Notes under the pieces: model-generated
Database searches by the model: none
Told to the model about the DNA's origin: nothing
What the model saw: only the letters and a program-made list of their open reading frames with translations
Made by a program: the position numbers and the translations under genes
DNA from: Parahoeflea alexandrii
Lineage (GTDB): Bacteria > Pseudomonadota > Alphaproteobacteria > Rhizobiales > Rhizobiaceae
Length of the DNA: 64,000 nt
Reading direction: 5' to 3'
Assembly: GCF_027214025.1 (NCBI RefSeq)
Contig: NZ_JAPWHB010000006.1
Coordinates: 124,001 to 188,000, forward strand
In this document: in pieces, positions 55,536-64,000 of the stretch
Layout: each line of letters opens with the position of its first letter
Numbering within the stretch: the stretch's first letter is position 1

Positions 55536-56474
55536 ATGACGCCGCGCAAGATCATCATCGACACAGACCCGGGCCAGGACGATGCCGCTGCGATCATGCT
55601 GGCGCTTGCCAGTCCGGAGCTCGAAGTGCTGGGGGTGACGGCGGTCGCGGGCAACGTGCCGCTCAAGCTGACGGCGCGCAACGCCGGCATCGTCACCGAG
55701 ATCTGCGGCAGAGGCGATATCGCGGTCTATGCGGGGGCCGACAAGCCGCTCTCCCGCAAGCTGGTGACCGCCGAACACGTGCACGGCAAGACCGGCCTCG
55801 ACGGTATCGAACTGTTCGAGCCCGCACGCCCCCTGGAGACACGGCACGCCGTCGACTTCATCATCGAGACGCTGCGCAACGAACCGGCCGGGACCGTCAC
55901 GCTTTGCCCGCTCGGGCCGCTGACCAACATCGCCACAGTAATCGAGCGCGCTCCGGACGTCGTTTCCCGGATCAGGGAAATCGTGCTGATGGGCGGCGGC
56001 TTCTTCGAAGGCGGCAACATCACGCCCTCCGCCGAGTTCAACATCTTCGTCGATCCAGAAGCCGCGAAAATCGTCTTCGGCTCCGGCGTGGCGCTGACCA
56101 TGCTGCCGCTCGACGTCACCCACAAGGTGCTGACCATGAAGGTGCGGGTGGAGCGCCTGCGCGCCAACGGCAACCGGCCTTCGGTGGCGATGGCCGACAT
56201 GCTCGAGTTCTTCGAACGCTTCGACGAGGAGAAATACGGCACCGATGGCGGCCCGCTGCACGACCCGACGGTCATCGCCTGGCTGATCGATCCGGGCATG
56301 TTCGCCGGCCGCGCGTGCAATGTCGAGATCGAGACCGGCTCGGACCTCACCCTCGGCGCCACGGTGGTCGACTGGTGGAAGGTCACCAATCGCGCTGAAA
56401 ACGCCTTCGTTGTCAGGGACGTCGACGCCGACCGTTTCTTCGATCTGTTTATCGAGCGGGTCGGCCGGCTCTGA
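55536..56474 (+). CDS. Inosine-uridine type nucleoside hydrolase
   Basis: 312 residues of the calcium-dependent nucleoside N-ribohydrolase family, which release free bases and ribose. The metal site IDTDPGQDDA is at residues 8-17, followed by TAVAGNVPL, the CPLGPLTNIA motif, MGGGFFEGGNITPSAEFNIF and HDPTVIAWLID with the active-site His/Asp. Substrate range (purine or pyrimidine) cannot be read directly. It converges on a ribokinase gene five bases away, which could use the ribose released. Confidence 0.93.
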   Translation: MTPRKIIIDTDPGQDDAAAIMLALASPELEVLGVTAVAGNVPLKLTARNAGIVTEICGRGDIAVYAGADKPLSRKLVTAEHVHGKTGLDGIELFEPARPLETRHAVDFIIETLRNEPAGTVTLCPLGPLTNIATVIERAPDVVSRIREIVLMGGGFFEGGNITPSAEFNIFVDPEAAKIVFGSGVALTMLPLDVTHKVLTMKVRVERLRANGNRPSVAMADMLEFFERFDEEKYGTDGGPLHDPTVIAWLIDPGMFAGRACNVEIETGSDLTLGATVVDWWKVTNRAENAFVVRDVDADRFFDLFIERVGRL

Positions 56475-56479
56475 CGGGA

Positions 56480-57379
56480 TCAGAGACGGGCATCGACATC
56501 GGCTGAGAGCGGAATTGACGGTTGTGCCCCGGGTTTGAGACAAGCCAGCGCACCGGCGACGGTCGCGCGCCGGACGGATGCGGCAAACTCCATCCCGGCA
56601 TCGAGCCCTTGGGCCAGGTAGCCGCAGAACGTGTCGCCGGCGCCGACCGTGTCGACAGGCTTGATCTTGATCGATGGTACGTGCTCCGCCTTGCCGTCCC
56701 TGGCCCAGAGGACGCCGTCGCCGCCAAGCGTGACGATCAGGCACTGGCCGGTTCGGCCATGCAGCGCCTCGACTTCGGCCCGCGCCGCCTCAAGCGTTTC
56801 CGCCGGGCGGCCGGACAGCCGGGCGAATTCGGTTTCATTGGCAATGACGATGTCGGCAAGCGGCGCAAGCCGTTCGACCGCATCGGTCAGCGGCGCGATG
56901 TTGAGCACGCTTCTGACGCCCCTGGCCTTTGCCACCTTGAGCGCCGCCTCTATCGCCGCCTCGGGGATCTCCATCTGCAGCACCAGCGTGTCGCTCGCCG
57001 CCATTGCCGCCACGGCCTGTTCGGCGTCTTCAGCCGTCACATGGCCGTTGGCGCCGGGAATGACGGCGATCATGTTCTCGCCATCGCCGCCGACAAGGAT
57101 CAGCGCCGTGCCGGTGGGGCCGTCGATGTGGCGGACGAGGCTCAGGTCAGCCCCTGCGTCATCAAGCAGCGCCAGCGCCTCGCCGGCAAAGGCGTCATTG
57201 CCGACCGCGCCGCACATCTTCACCGATGCGCCCGCCCGTTGCGCCGCCAGCGCCTGGTTGGCGCCCTTGCCGCCCTGCGCCGTGGTGAAATCGGTTCCTG
57301 CCACGGTCTCCCCCGGCTCGGGCAGCCGCGGCGTGGTGGCGATCAGGTCCATGTTGACGGATCCGATGACGGTAATCAT
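56480..57379 (-). CDS. rbsK: Ribokinase
   Basis: Phosphorylates D-ribose to ribose-5-phosphate. 299 residues: VIGSVNMDLI at the N-terminus, TAQGGKGANQALAAQRAGA for sugar binding, ETEF, and the anion hole/catalytic VDTVGAGDTFCGYLA near residue 250. GGAGG lies before the ATG at 57379. The nearby nucleoside hydrolase suggests ribose salvage; no ribose ABC transporter is in the window. Confidence 0.93.
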   Translation of the reverse strand: MITVIGSVNMDLIATTPRLPEPGETVAGTDFTTAQGGKGANQALAAQRAGASVKMCGAVGNDAFAGEALALLDDAGADLSLVRHIDGPTGTALILVGGDGENMIAVIPGANGHVTAEDAEQAVAAMAASDTLVLQMEIPEAAIEAALKVAKARGVRSVLNIAPLTDAVERLAPLADIVIANETEFARLSGRPAETLEAARAEVEALHGRTGQCLIVTLGGDGVLWARDGKAEHVPSIKIKPVDTVGAGDTFCGYLAQGLDAGMEFAASVRRATVAGALACLKPGAQPSIPLSADVDARL

Positions 57380-57481
57380 GGCGGCCTCCTTTGCTCCCCG
57401 GCATCCGCCATCTGGCAGCCCGGCTACGCTCGCAATCGTATCATGGGCTTTCTGTCAGTTTATCGGGAGCGAGAAAAGGGG

Positions 57482-58765
57482 TCAGTCGTCTTCATCGACA
57501 ACACGCAGCTTGAGCGTCGAGGAGCGCGGTTCGAATTTCGGGGTGTCCCGCGATGTGGCGGCATCGGTCTGGTTTGGGCGCGCGGCCGGCGTGTCGTCGG
57601 TCAACTGCGCGAACTCCAGCGCCTCGATCCTGGCGCCGCGCTTGGTCACCTTGTCCGAAGAGGTCAGGATCAGGTCGACATCCTTCTGCGCCATCGAGAA
57701 GTGCGCCTGCAGTTTGCGCACCCTGTCATCGAGCCGCGAGACATCCTCCATCAGCCGGACAACCTCGCCCTGGATCAGGTGCGCCTGTTCCCGCATCCGG
57801 GCATCCTTGAGCAGCGCCTGGATCACCTGGATCGACAGCATCAAGAGCGACGGCGAGACGATCACCACGCGTGACCGCTGCGCCTTGTGAACGATCGCCT
57901 CGAACTTTTCGTGGATCTCCGCAAAGATCGATTCCGACGGCACGAACAGGAAGGCTGTGTCCTGGGTCTCGCCGGCAATCAGGTACTTGTCGGCAATATC
58001 GCGGATATGCACCTCGATGTCGCGGCGGAAGCGCTGCTGCGCGCTCTGCGCCGCCGGTTCGCCGCTGCCTTCGGCCTCCGCCTCGCGCATGGCGTTCCAG
58101 GCTTCCAGCGGGAACTTGGCGTCGATCACCAGATCCGGCGCGCCGTTCGGCATGGCGATGGTGCAGTCCGGCCGCATCCCGTTCGTGAGCGTCGGCTGAA
58201 ACCGGAACGCCCCCATCGGCAGCCCGTCCTTGATGATGGTTTCCATCCGCGACTGGCCGAAGGCGCCGCGGGTCTGCTTGTTCGACAGGATTGCCTGGAG
58301 CCCGACCACGTCGCGGGCCAGCGACTGGATGTTGTTCTGCGCCGTGTCGATCACCGCCAGCCGCTCCTGCAGCTTCGAAAGGTTCTCGTGCGTTGACTTG
58401 GTCTGCTCGGTGATCGAGGACCCCAGCCGCTGGGTCATGCCGTCGATGCGTTGGCCGATCGCCTGGTTCAGCTCTGCCTGCCGCGCGCCGAACAACTCCG
58501 CCATGGTGCCCATGCGGCCCTGCATTTCCGCCTGCGCCTTGAGGATCTCGGCAAGCCGTGCTTCCGCCTGAGCCGCCCGTGCCGCTGTTTCGGCTTCCGC
58601 AGCGGCCCGTCTGCGGCCGGCGCGCGCCAGGCTCAACATCACCCAGACGGCAAGCAGCAGCAGCGCGGCAAGCCCGCCCGCAAGGCTTTCACCCAGCGTG
58701 ACCATGTGGCCATTGAGCTCGAAAAGCGGAATTGAAAACAGCGTCGCGCCAGTCTGCATGATCAT
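57482..58765 (-). CDS. rmuC: DNA recombination protein RmuC homologue
   Basis: 427 residues. One N-terminal membrane helix (~27-47), a long coiled coil (~50-150, rich in Ala/Glu/Arg), then the RmuC domain with NEQTRGAFGQSRMETII-like NKQTRGAFGQ, DLVIDAKFPLEAW, FVPSESIFAEIHEKF and VIVSPSLLML. RmuC limits inverted-repeat rearrangements in E. coli and has a nuclease-like core. The gene stands between rbsK on the same strand and divergent def. Confidence 0.92.
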   Translation of the reverse strand: MIMQTGATLFSIPLFELNGHMVTLGESLAGGLAALLLLAVWVMLSLARAGRRRAAAEAETAARAAQAEARLAEILKAQAEMQGRMGTMAELFGARQAELNQAIGQRIDGMTQRLGSSITEQTKSTHENLSKLQERLAVIDTAQNNIQSLARDVVGLQAILSNKQTRGAFGQSRMETIIKDGLPMGAFRFQPTLTNGMRPDCTIAMPNGAPDLVIDAKFPLEAWNAMREAEAEGSGEPAAQSAQQRFRRDIEVHIRDIADKYLIAGETQDTAFLFVPSESIFAEIHEKFEAIVHKAQRSRVVIVSPSLLMLSIQVIQALLKDARMREQAHLIQGEVVRLMEDVSRLDDRVRKLQAHFSMAQKDVDLILTSSDKVTKRGARIEALEFAQLTDDTPAARPNQTDAATSRDTPKFEPRSSTLKLRVVDEDD

Positions 58766-58871
58766 GGCCTAGCTGATTCTCCGGCTTTTGTCAGATCAAA
58801 ACGAGAACATTGGACCCCGGCCATGCCGGGCACAGATTGACGCCGCGCGGATCAATGACTATTTCAGCGCC

Positions 58872-59390
58872 ATGACCATCAAGCCGATCATCTACTTGCC
58901 CGACCCTGTCCTCCGCCAGCAAAGCGTGGCGGTGGAGCGTGTCGATTCGGAAATGAACAGTTTCATCGATGACATGCTCGAGACCATGTATGACGCGCCC
59001 GGCATTGGCCTGGCGGCCATTCAGGTCGGTGTGCCGCGGCGGCTGTTGGTGATCGACATCGCCGGCAAGGATGAGGAACCCAATCCGCAGGTCTTCATCA
59101 ATCCGGAACTGGTGGCGACCGGCGACGACACCAGCGTCTATGAAGAGGGCTGCCTGTCGATCCCGGATTACTATGCCGAGGTTGAACGGCCTGCGACGAT
59201 CACTGTCAGGCATCTCGACCGCGCTGGCAAGGAGCAGGTGACGGAGGCCGGCGGCCTGCTCGCCACCTGCCTGCAGCACGAGATGGATCATCTGAACGGC
59301 GTGCTGTTCATCGACCACATCTCCAAGCTCAAGCGGGACATGGTGGTGCGCAAGTTCACCAAGCTCGCCAAACAGCGGGTGACGGCCTGA
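58872..59390 (+). CDS. def: Peptide deformylase
   Basis: Removes the N-formyl group from nascent proteins. 172 residues with the three family motifs: GIGLAAIQ (44-51), EGCLS with Cys94, and QHEMDH with His136, Glu137 and His140 (metal and catalytic residues). I choose the ATG at 58872 ([12 protein letters not shown]); the upstream in-frame region has no homology. First gene of def-fmt-truA. Confidence 0.96.
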   Translation: MTIKPIIYLPDPVLRQQSVAVERVDSEMNSFIDDMLETMYDAPGIGLAAIQVGVPRRLLVIDIAGKDEEPNPQVFINPELVATGDDTSVYEEGCLSIPDYYAEVERPATITVRHLDRAGKEQVTEAGGLLATCLQHEMDHLNGVLFIDHISKLKRDMVVRKFTKLAKQRVTA

Positions 59391-59456
59391 GGCCAGGCCT
59401 GGAATATGCCGTTTGGCGGCCGTTCGCCTGCCGCGAATGTGTTTTGAGGAGCCGCC

Positions 59457-60395
59457 ATGCGCATCATCTTCATGGGAACGCCGGATTACTCCGTGCCGAC
59501 GCTCGAGGCGCTGCATGCGGCCGGTCACGAGATCGTCGCTGTCTACTCCCAGCCGCCGAGGCCGGCAGGCCGCCGCGGTCTGGAAGTACTGCCGTCACCG
59601 GTGCACCGCGCCGCCGAGCGGCTGGGCATCCCGGTGTTCACGCCCAAAAGCCTGAAAAGCGAAGAGGAACAGGCGGCATTCCGGGCACTCGAGGCCGATG
59701 CGGCGGTGGTCGTCGCCTACGGCCTGATCCTGCCCAAGGCCATTCTCGATGCGCCGCGGCTTGGCGCCTGGAATGGCCATGCCTCGCTGCTGCCGCGCTG
59801 GCGCGGCGCGGCGCCGATCCAGCGCGCCATCATGGCTGGCGACACCGAGACCGGCGTGATGATCATGAAGATGGATCGGGGCCTCGACACCGGACCTGTG
59901 GCGCTGACGCGGACCATCGCCATCACGCCGTCGATGACCACCGGCGAGCTGCACGACAGGCTGGCCGACGTGACGGCGGTGCTGATGGTCGAGGCCATGG
60001 CGCGGCTCGAAGCCGAGGGATTGCCGGCCACCCCGCAACCGGAAGACGGCGTCATCTATGCCGCCAAGATCGACAAGGCCGAAACCCGCGTCGATTTCAG
60101 CCGGCCGGCATCGCAAGTGCACGACCATGTGCGCGGACTGGCGCCATCGCCCGGCGCCTGGTTCGAGCTCAAATCCGGTGACCGCAGCGAGCGGGTCAAG
60201 CTGCTGGCAACCGAGCTCGCCGACATCGGCGCACATCCGGCTGCAGCCGGGACCGCGCTCGACGACGGGCTGACGATCGCCTGCGGCGAGGGCGCCATCC
60301 GGCTGCTCACCTTGCAGAAGGCCGGCGGCAAGCCGCTTGCAGCCGGGGATTTCCTGCGCGGAACGCCGGTTGCCAAAGGGACGGTGATCGGCTGA
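59457..60395 (+). CDS. fmt: Methionyl-tRNA formyltransferase
   Basis: Formylates initiator Met-tRNA using 10-formyl-THF. 312 residues with [14 protein letters not shown], the catalytic triad in [17 protein letters not shown] (Asn106, His108) and [10 protein letters not shown] (Asp144), and a C-terminal OB-like domain. GAGGAG precedes the ATG. The stop shares one base with the truA start (TGATG). Confidence 0.96.
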   Translation: MRIIFMGTPDYSVPTLEALHAAGHEIVAVYSQPPRPAGRRGLEVLPSPVHRAAERLGIPVFTPKSLKSEEEQAAFRALEADAAVVVAYGLILPKAILDAPRLGAWNGHASLLPRWRGAAPIQRAIMAGDTETGVMIMKMDRGLDTGPVALTRTIAITPSMTTGELHDRLADVTAVLMVEAMARLEAEGLPATPQPEDGVIYAAKIDKAETRVDFSRPASQVHDHVRGLAPSPGAWFELKSGDRSERVKLLATELADIGAHPAAAGTALDDGLTIACGEGAIRLLTLQKAGGKPLAAGDFLRGTPVAKGTVIG

Positions 60396-61159
60396 TGCCA
60401 CGTTACCGGCTCGACATCGAATATGACGGCACCGGCTATGCCGGCTGGCAGCGCCAGGATGACCATCCATCGATCCAGCAGGCGATCGAGACCGCGATCC
60501 TGGGGTTTTGCGGCGAAACCGTCAGCATCCGTGGCGCCGGGCGGACCGATGCAGGCGTTCACGCGCTTGGGCAGGTCGCCCATGTCGATCTCGACAAGGC
60601 CTGGCCGGACGACACGGTGCGCGACGCCATCAACGCGCACCTGCTGATGGCCAGGGAGCGGGTGGTCATCCTTGCCGCCCGCCAGGTCGACGAGGCGTTC
60701 GATGCCCGTTTTTCGGCGCTGAAGCGGCACTATGTCTACCGCATCGTCTGCCGCCGTGCGCCGCTGGTGATCGAGAAGAACCGCGCGCTCTGGTCGCCCA
60801 AGCCGCTGGATGCCGCCGCCATGCACGAGGCGGCGCAGCGCCTTGTCGGCCGGCACGATTTCACCACCTTCCGCTCGATGAGCTGCCAGGCCAACTCGCC
60901 CGTGCGCAGCCTCGAGCGCCTCGACGTGGTCAGGGGCGATGCGGATGGTCTCATCGAGATCCACGCCTCCGCGCGCAGCTTCCTGCACAACCAGATCCGT
61001 TCCTTTGCCGGAACGCTGCGGCTGGTCGGCGAGGGCAAGTGGTCCGCCGATGATGTCGAGGCGGCCCTGGCAGCACGGGACCGCAAGGCCTGCGGCCCGG
61101 TTGCGGCACCCGAGGGTTTGTATTTCCGCGCCGTCGAGTATCCGGATCCGGAAATCTGA
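60395..61159 (+). CDS. truA: tRNA pseudouridine synthase A (38-40)
   Basis: Isomerises U38-U40 in the anticodon arm. 254 residues with [18 protein letters not shown], the catalytic Asp52 in [25 protein letters not shown]-like [11 protein letters not shown] and [14 protein letters not shown]. It overlaps fmt by one base, so def-fmt-truA is a probable operon. Confidence 0.96.
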   Translation: MPRYRLDIEYDGTGYAGWQRQDDHPSIQQAIETAILGFCGETVSIRGAGRTDAGVHALGQVAHVDLDKAWPDDTVRDAINAHLLMARERVVILAARQVDEAFDARFSALKRHYVYRIVCRRAPLVIEKNRALWSPKPLDAAAMHEAAQRLVGRHDFTTFRSMSCQANSPVRSLERLDVVRGDADGLIEIHASARSFLHNQIRSFAGTLRLVGEGKWSADDVEAALAARDRKACGPVAAPEGLYFRAVEYPDPEI

Positions 61160-61464
61160 AGCCTGAGCTCCCGGCCGGATCCGTTGCTGAATTGTTTTGG
61201 GTTTGCCCGAACCGCTGCCGGGACGGAAGGCAGGATTCCTTGCAAGGCTGCGATCTCGTTATTTCCGAAGTGAACCGGAGCGTGCGAAGCCGCAGATCCG
61301 CGCGATTTCGAGAATTAGGAATCGGTTTTTAACCGAAAGGTAACGCAAACCACGGAAAGCTTAATGCGCCAGTATCCACGTTCGCGTGGACCGCATGATG
61401 CCGTTCTGGACGTCTTTGATTCTGCGAGACATGTCGACGAGTTTGCTCGAACTAGGGATTCCTG
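61160..61464. other. Upstream region of the chemoreceptor gene
   Basis: 305 bases without a gene. It contains a small inverted repeat, CGGTT-TTT-AACCG, at 61323-61335 followed by an A/T-rich patch to ~61365 that could carry the promoter. Short open frames here are antisense or have no ribosome site. Confidence 0.45.
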
Positions 61465-63948
61465 ATGCTGATTTCGCGAAAACTGCCGCTGGCGGCCGCC
61501 TTGCTGACGATCGTCTCAATCGGTGTTTCCAGCGTCGTCAGCCTTCAGATCGGATCCAGCGCGGTCAACGAAAAGATCGTCGAGAAGCTTGAGGCCGTCG
61601 TTGACGGCCGGCGCAATCAGCTCGAGACCTTCCTCGCCAACCTGCAGCAGGATCTCGCCGCGACCTCGCAGAACAACCTGATGCGCATCGCGCTGGAAGG
61701 CTTCAAGTACGATTGGGGCTTCCTTGGAGCCGATGCAACCAACGAGTTGAAGCGGCGTTACATCACCGAAAATCCGTTCCCCGAGGGCGAGCGCCAGAAA
61801 TACGATACGGCGCAAAAGCCGGATGATGCCAAGATCAGTTCCTACGACCAGACGCATGAGCGTTACAACGCACAGCTGCGCGAGATGGCGGAAAGCCGCG
61901 GTTGGGAGGATTTCTTCCTTGTCGACATGAACGGCAACGTTATTTATTCGGTCAACAAATACGACGATTATGCGTCCAACCTTCGGTCCGACGCTTTCAA
62001 GGACACCGGCATAGGCAAGGTCTACGAAGGCGTCGTCGGCGCCAACATCTTGGACAAGACCGTGTTCGCTGATTATGCGGCCTATCCACCGATCGGCGAC
62101 CAGCCGGCGGCTTTTATGGGCCATGCGCTGAATTCGCAGATGGGCCCGGTCGGGGTCATCATCATCCGTGTGCCGAGCGGCAAGATCGCCGACATCATGT
62201 CCAACACCTCGGGTCTCGGCGAAACCGGCGAGACGGTTCTGCTCAATTCAGAGGGGTACCTGATCAGCGATTCGATCAGGTCTCCCGAAAACGACATGCT
62301 CAGCGTCAAGATTGACAGCGACCTTCTGCAGGAAGCCAAGGGCAGCGCCGTGATCACCGGCACACTCGACGGCTACCGCAACATGCAGGCCGACGTTGCC
62401 ATGACGGGCGTCAAGTTCGATGGTGCAGAGTGGTCCGTCGCAGCCCTGATCGACAAGAGCGAAGCCGGCGCCAGCATGGTGATGATGCGCAATGCGATCC
62501 TTGGCATTTCGCTGCTGCTTCTGCTTGGCGCCATCGCCGTCTCCACCTGGTTCTCGCGGTCGATGACCAAGCCGATCGAGGCGCTGGTCGAAAACATGCG
62601 TCGCCTTGCCGAAGGCGACACCACGATCGAACTGGCCGGCGAAAACCGCAAGGACGAGATCGGTGAAATGGTGCGTTCGGTTGGAGTGTTCCAGAATGCC
62701 GCCCTCGACAAGGCCCAGCTCGAGCGCGAGGCTGACGAAACCCGCGTTCAGACCGACAAAAGACGCCATGACCGCGAGGTGGCAAAGGCCGAGGAAACCG
62801 CGCAGATGCAGCAGGCGGTCGACGAACTGGCCGACGCCCTGCACAAGCTGGCCGATGGCGACCTGACGATCCGGCTCGAGCGGCCGTTCATGGAAAGCCT
62901 CGACAGGCTGCGGGTCGATTTCAATGCGTCGGTTGAAAAGCTCAATTCAACGCTGAGCGATGTCAGCGAGAACATCCTTGGCATCAATGGCGACACCGGA
63001 GAGCTGCGCGCCGCCGCTGACGACTTGTCGCGGCGCACCGAGCAGCAGGCTGCTTCGCTCGAGGAAACCTCCGCGGCGCTCGACGAGATCACCGCCACGG
63101 TCAAGAGCTCTTCCCAGCGTGCCGATGAGGCGACAACCAAGGTCGCCGAGGCCAAGCAGTCGACTGAGACCTCAAGCAAGGTGGTGGGCGAGGCAATCAG
63201 CGCCATGGGCCGGATCGAGGATGCCTCCGTCGAGATTTCCAAGATCATCAACGTCATCGATGAGATCGCCTTCCAGACCAATCTGCTGGCGCTCAACGCC
63301 GGTGTCGAGGCGGCACGCGCCGGCGAGGCCGGGAAAGGCTTTGCCGTTGTCGCCCAGGAAGTGCGCGAACTGGCACAGCGCTCCGCAACCGCGGCGAAGG
63401 ACATCAAGGTCCTGATCAACAAGTCAGGCGACGAGGTCAAGTCCGGCGTGACGCTGGTCCGCGAGACCGGCGAAGCGCTCGGCCTGATCGCGGAGCATGT
63501 CAGCGCCATCAACGATCAGATCAATTCGATCGCGACGGCTGCACGCGAGCAGGCGGGCGGGCTCACCGAGATCAACTCCGCGGTCAACCAGATGGACCAG
63601 GTAACCCAGCAGAACGCCGCCATGGTCGAGGAAACCACAGCCGTCACCCACCGCCTCACGAGCGGCGCGGCATCGCTTGAAAGCCTCGTCAGCCAGTTCA
63701 GGCTGTCTGACAGCCGTCCGGTCTCCGTGCCGGTCCGCACGGCCATGCCGGGCCCGGCCAGGCAGGCTCCGGCCGCTGAACCAGCCCCGCGCGCCAAGCG
63801 TCCGGCAGCCGTCAGCGGCTCCACGTCCGGGTCGCGTCCCGTACAATCGCCGGCCCGAAACATGCTGAAAACCGTCGCCAATGCCTTTGGTGCCGGCAAG
63901 TCCAACAACTCAACCGCAGCGTCACAGGACGACTGGGAGGAATTCTGA
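61465..63948 (+). CDS. Methyl-accepting chemotaxis protein with Cache-type sensor
   Basis: 827 residues. TM1 (~7-28), a large periplasmic Cache-like sensor (~30-340, with [18 protein letters not shown] and [19 protein letters not shown]), TM2 (~347-367), a HAMP domain, a second HAMP-like segment (~455-510) and the signalling domain with the hairpin tip [20 protein letters not shown] and [15 protein letters not shown]. The protein ends in DWEEF, a pentapeptide of the type that tethers CheR. The ligand is unknown. It overlaps the next gene, a probable cheW, by one base. Confidence 0.94.
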   Translation: MLISRKLPLAAALLTIVSIGVSSVVSLQIGSSAVNEKIVEKLEAVVDGRRNQLETFLANLQQDLAATSQNNLMRIALEGFKYDWGFLGADATNELKRRYITENPFPEGERQKYDTAQKPDDAKISSYDQTHERYNAQLREMAESRGWEDFFLVDMNGNVIYSVNKYDDYASNLRSDAFKDTGIGKVYEGVVGANILDKTVFADYAAYPPIGDQPAAFMGHALNSQMGPVGVIIIRVPSGKIADIMSNTSGLGETGETVLLNSEGYLISDSIRSPENDMLSVKIDSDLLQEAKGSAVITGTLDGYRNMQADVAMTGVKFDGAEWSVAALIDKSEAGASMVMMRNAILGISLLLLLGAIAVSTWFSRSMTKPIEALVENMRRLAEGDTTIELAGENRKDEIGEMVRSVGVFQNAALDKAQLEREADETRVQTDKRRHDREVAKAEETAQMQQAVDELADALHKLADGDLTIRLERPFMESLDRLRVDFNASVEKLNSTLSDVSENILGINGDTGELRAAADDLSRRTEQQAASLEETSAALDEITATVKSSSQRADEATTKVAEAKQSTETSSKVVGEAISAMGRIEDASVEISKIINVIDEIAFQTNLLALNAGVEAARAGEAGKGFAVVAQEVRELAQRSATAAKDIKVLINKSGDEVKSGVTLVRETGEALGLIAEHVSAINDQINSIATAAREQAGGLTEINSAVNQMDQVTQQNAAMVEETTAVTHRLTSGAASLESLVSQFRLSDSRPVSVPVRTAMPGPARQAPAAEPAPRAKRPAAVSGSTSGSRPVQSPARNMLKTVANAFGAGKSNNSTAASQDDWEEF

Positions 63949-64000
63949 TGCAAGAATCCGCAAACAACAACGTGGCCAACAACGGCTATCTTGAAATCAT
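63948..64000 (+). CDS. Probable chemotaxis adaptor CheW, first 17 codons
   Basis: The frame starts ATG at 63948, overlapping the chemoreceptor stop (TGATG), and reads [17 protein letters not shown] before the window ends. The YLEI end fits the first beta strand of rhizobial CheW proteins, and the position after a chemoreceptor supports it. The remaining sequence is needed to confirm. Confidence 0.5.
   Translation, partial: MQESANNNVANNGYLEI

Overview
The window is one continuous, high-GC, gene-dense stretch of an alphaproteobacterial chromosome. Gene content and order point to the Rhizobiales (Hyphomicrobiales), probably near the Rhizobiaceae/Phyllobacteriaceae: rph-rdgB-hemW divergent from hrcA-grpE, lptC-lptA-lptB-rpoN-hpf-ptsN, hsp20 followed by a DUF1150 gene, olsB for ornithine lipid, a malic enzyme fused to a phosphotransacetylase-like domain, and two composite GGDEF/EAL proteins. 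I cannot assign a species from sequence alone. I see no tRNA, rRNA, CRISPR array, prophage or transposase gene.

Layout. 1-6.7 kb: partial prfC, dut coupled to a proline-racemase-family gene with dehydratase-type active-site residues, cysK, comM, a YciI-like gene and gshB. 6.7-10.1 kb: a low-GC insert with one gene, a large membrane patatin-like phospholipase, lying between gshB and yraN-rsmI. 11.7-18 kb: DUF4336, DUF6500, a TauE/SafE permease and two convergent c-di-GMP proteins. 18.3-23.9 kb: a repeat with terminal inverted repeats abutting hemW, then hemW-rdgB-rph, hrcA-grpE and a TRIC-type channel gene. 24-33 kb: a PfkB-family kinase, a P-loop ATPase, mutS, maeB, and the divergent mntR/mntH manganese pair. 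32.9-36 kb: a small accessory block (TylF-type methyltransferase, GT25 glycosyltransferase, zinc-ribbon methyltransferase) that also holds the second copy of the repeat. 36-43.3 kb: olsB, a hybrid histidine kinase, an AcuI/YhdH reductase, and rRNA methyltransferase-trmH-lspA joined by 4-nt overlaps. 43.3-47.1 kb: coxG-like gene, alpha/beta hydrolase, a MerR regulator divergent from a CDF transporter, and a GST. 47.1-54.5 kb: lapA-like gene, ihfB, sppA, then the lpt-rpoN-hpf-ptsN cluster ending in a strong terminator. 54.6-64 kb: DUF1150/hsp20, nucleoside hydrolase and ribokinase, rmuC, def-fmt-truA, and a chemoreceptor followed at the right edge by the start of a probable cheW.

How the genes work together. 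Most are housekeeping modules: lipopolysaccharide transport plus sigma-54 and PTS-Ntr control; heat-shock control (hrcA, grpE, and hsp20 with a good sigma-32-type promoter); manganese homeostasis with an operator resembling the MntR box; a metal-responsive MerR/CDF pair with the long promoter spacer expected of MerR control; and N-terminal formyl-methionine handling (def, fmt).

The least ordinary signals are the low-GC patatin insert, the pair of dispersed repeats with matching terminal inverted repeats, the Cys-to-Thr active site of the proline-racemase homologue, and a 26-nt perfect palindrome between cysK and comM. I did not find convincing evidence for a wholly new multi-gene system. The patatin island and the repeat family are the best candidates for follow-up.
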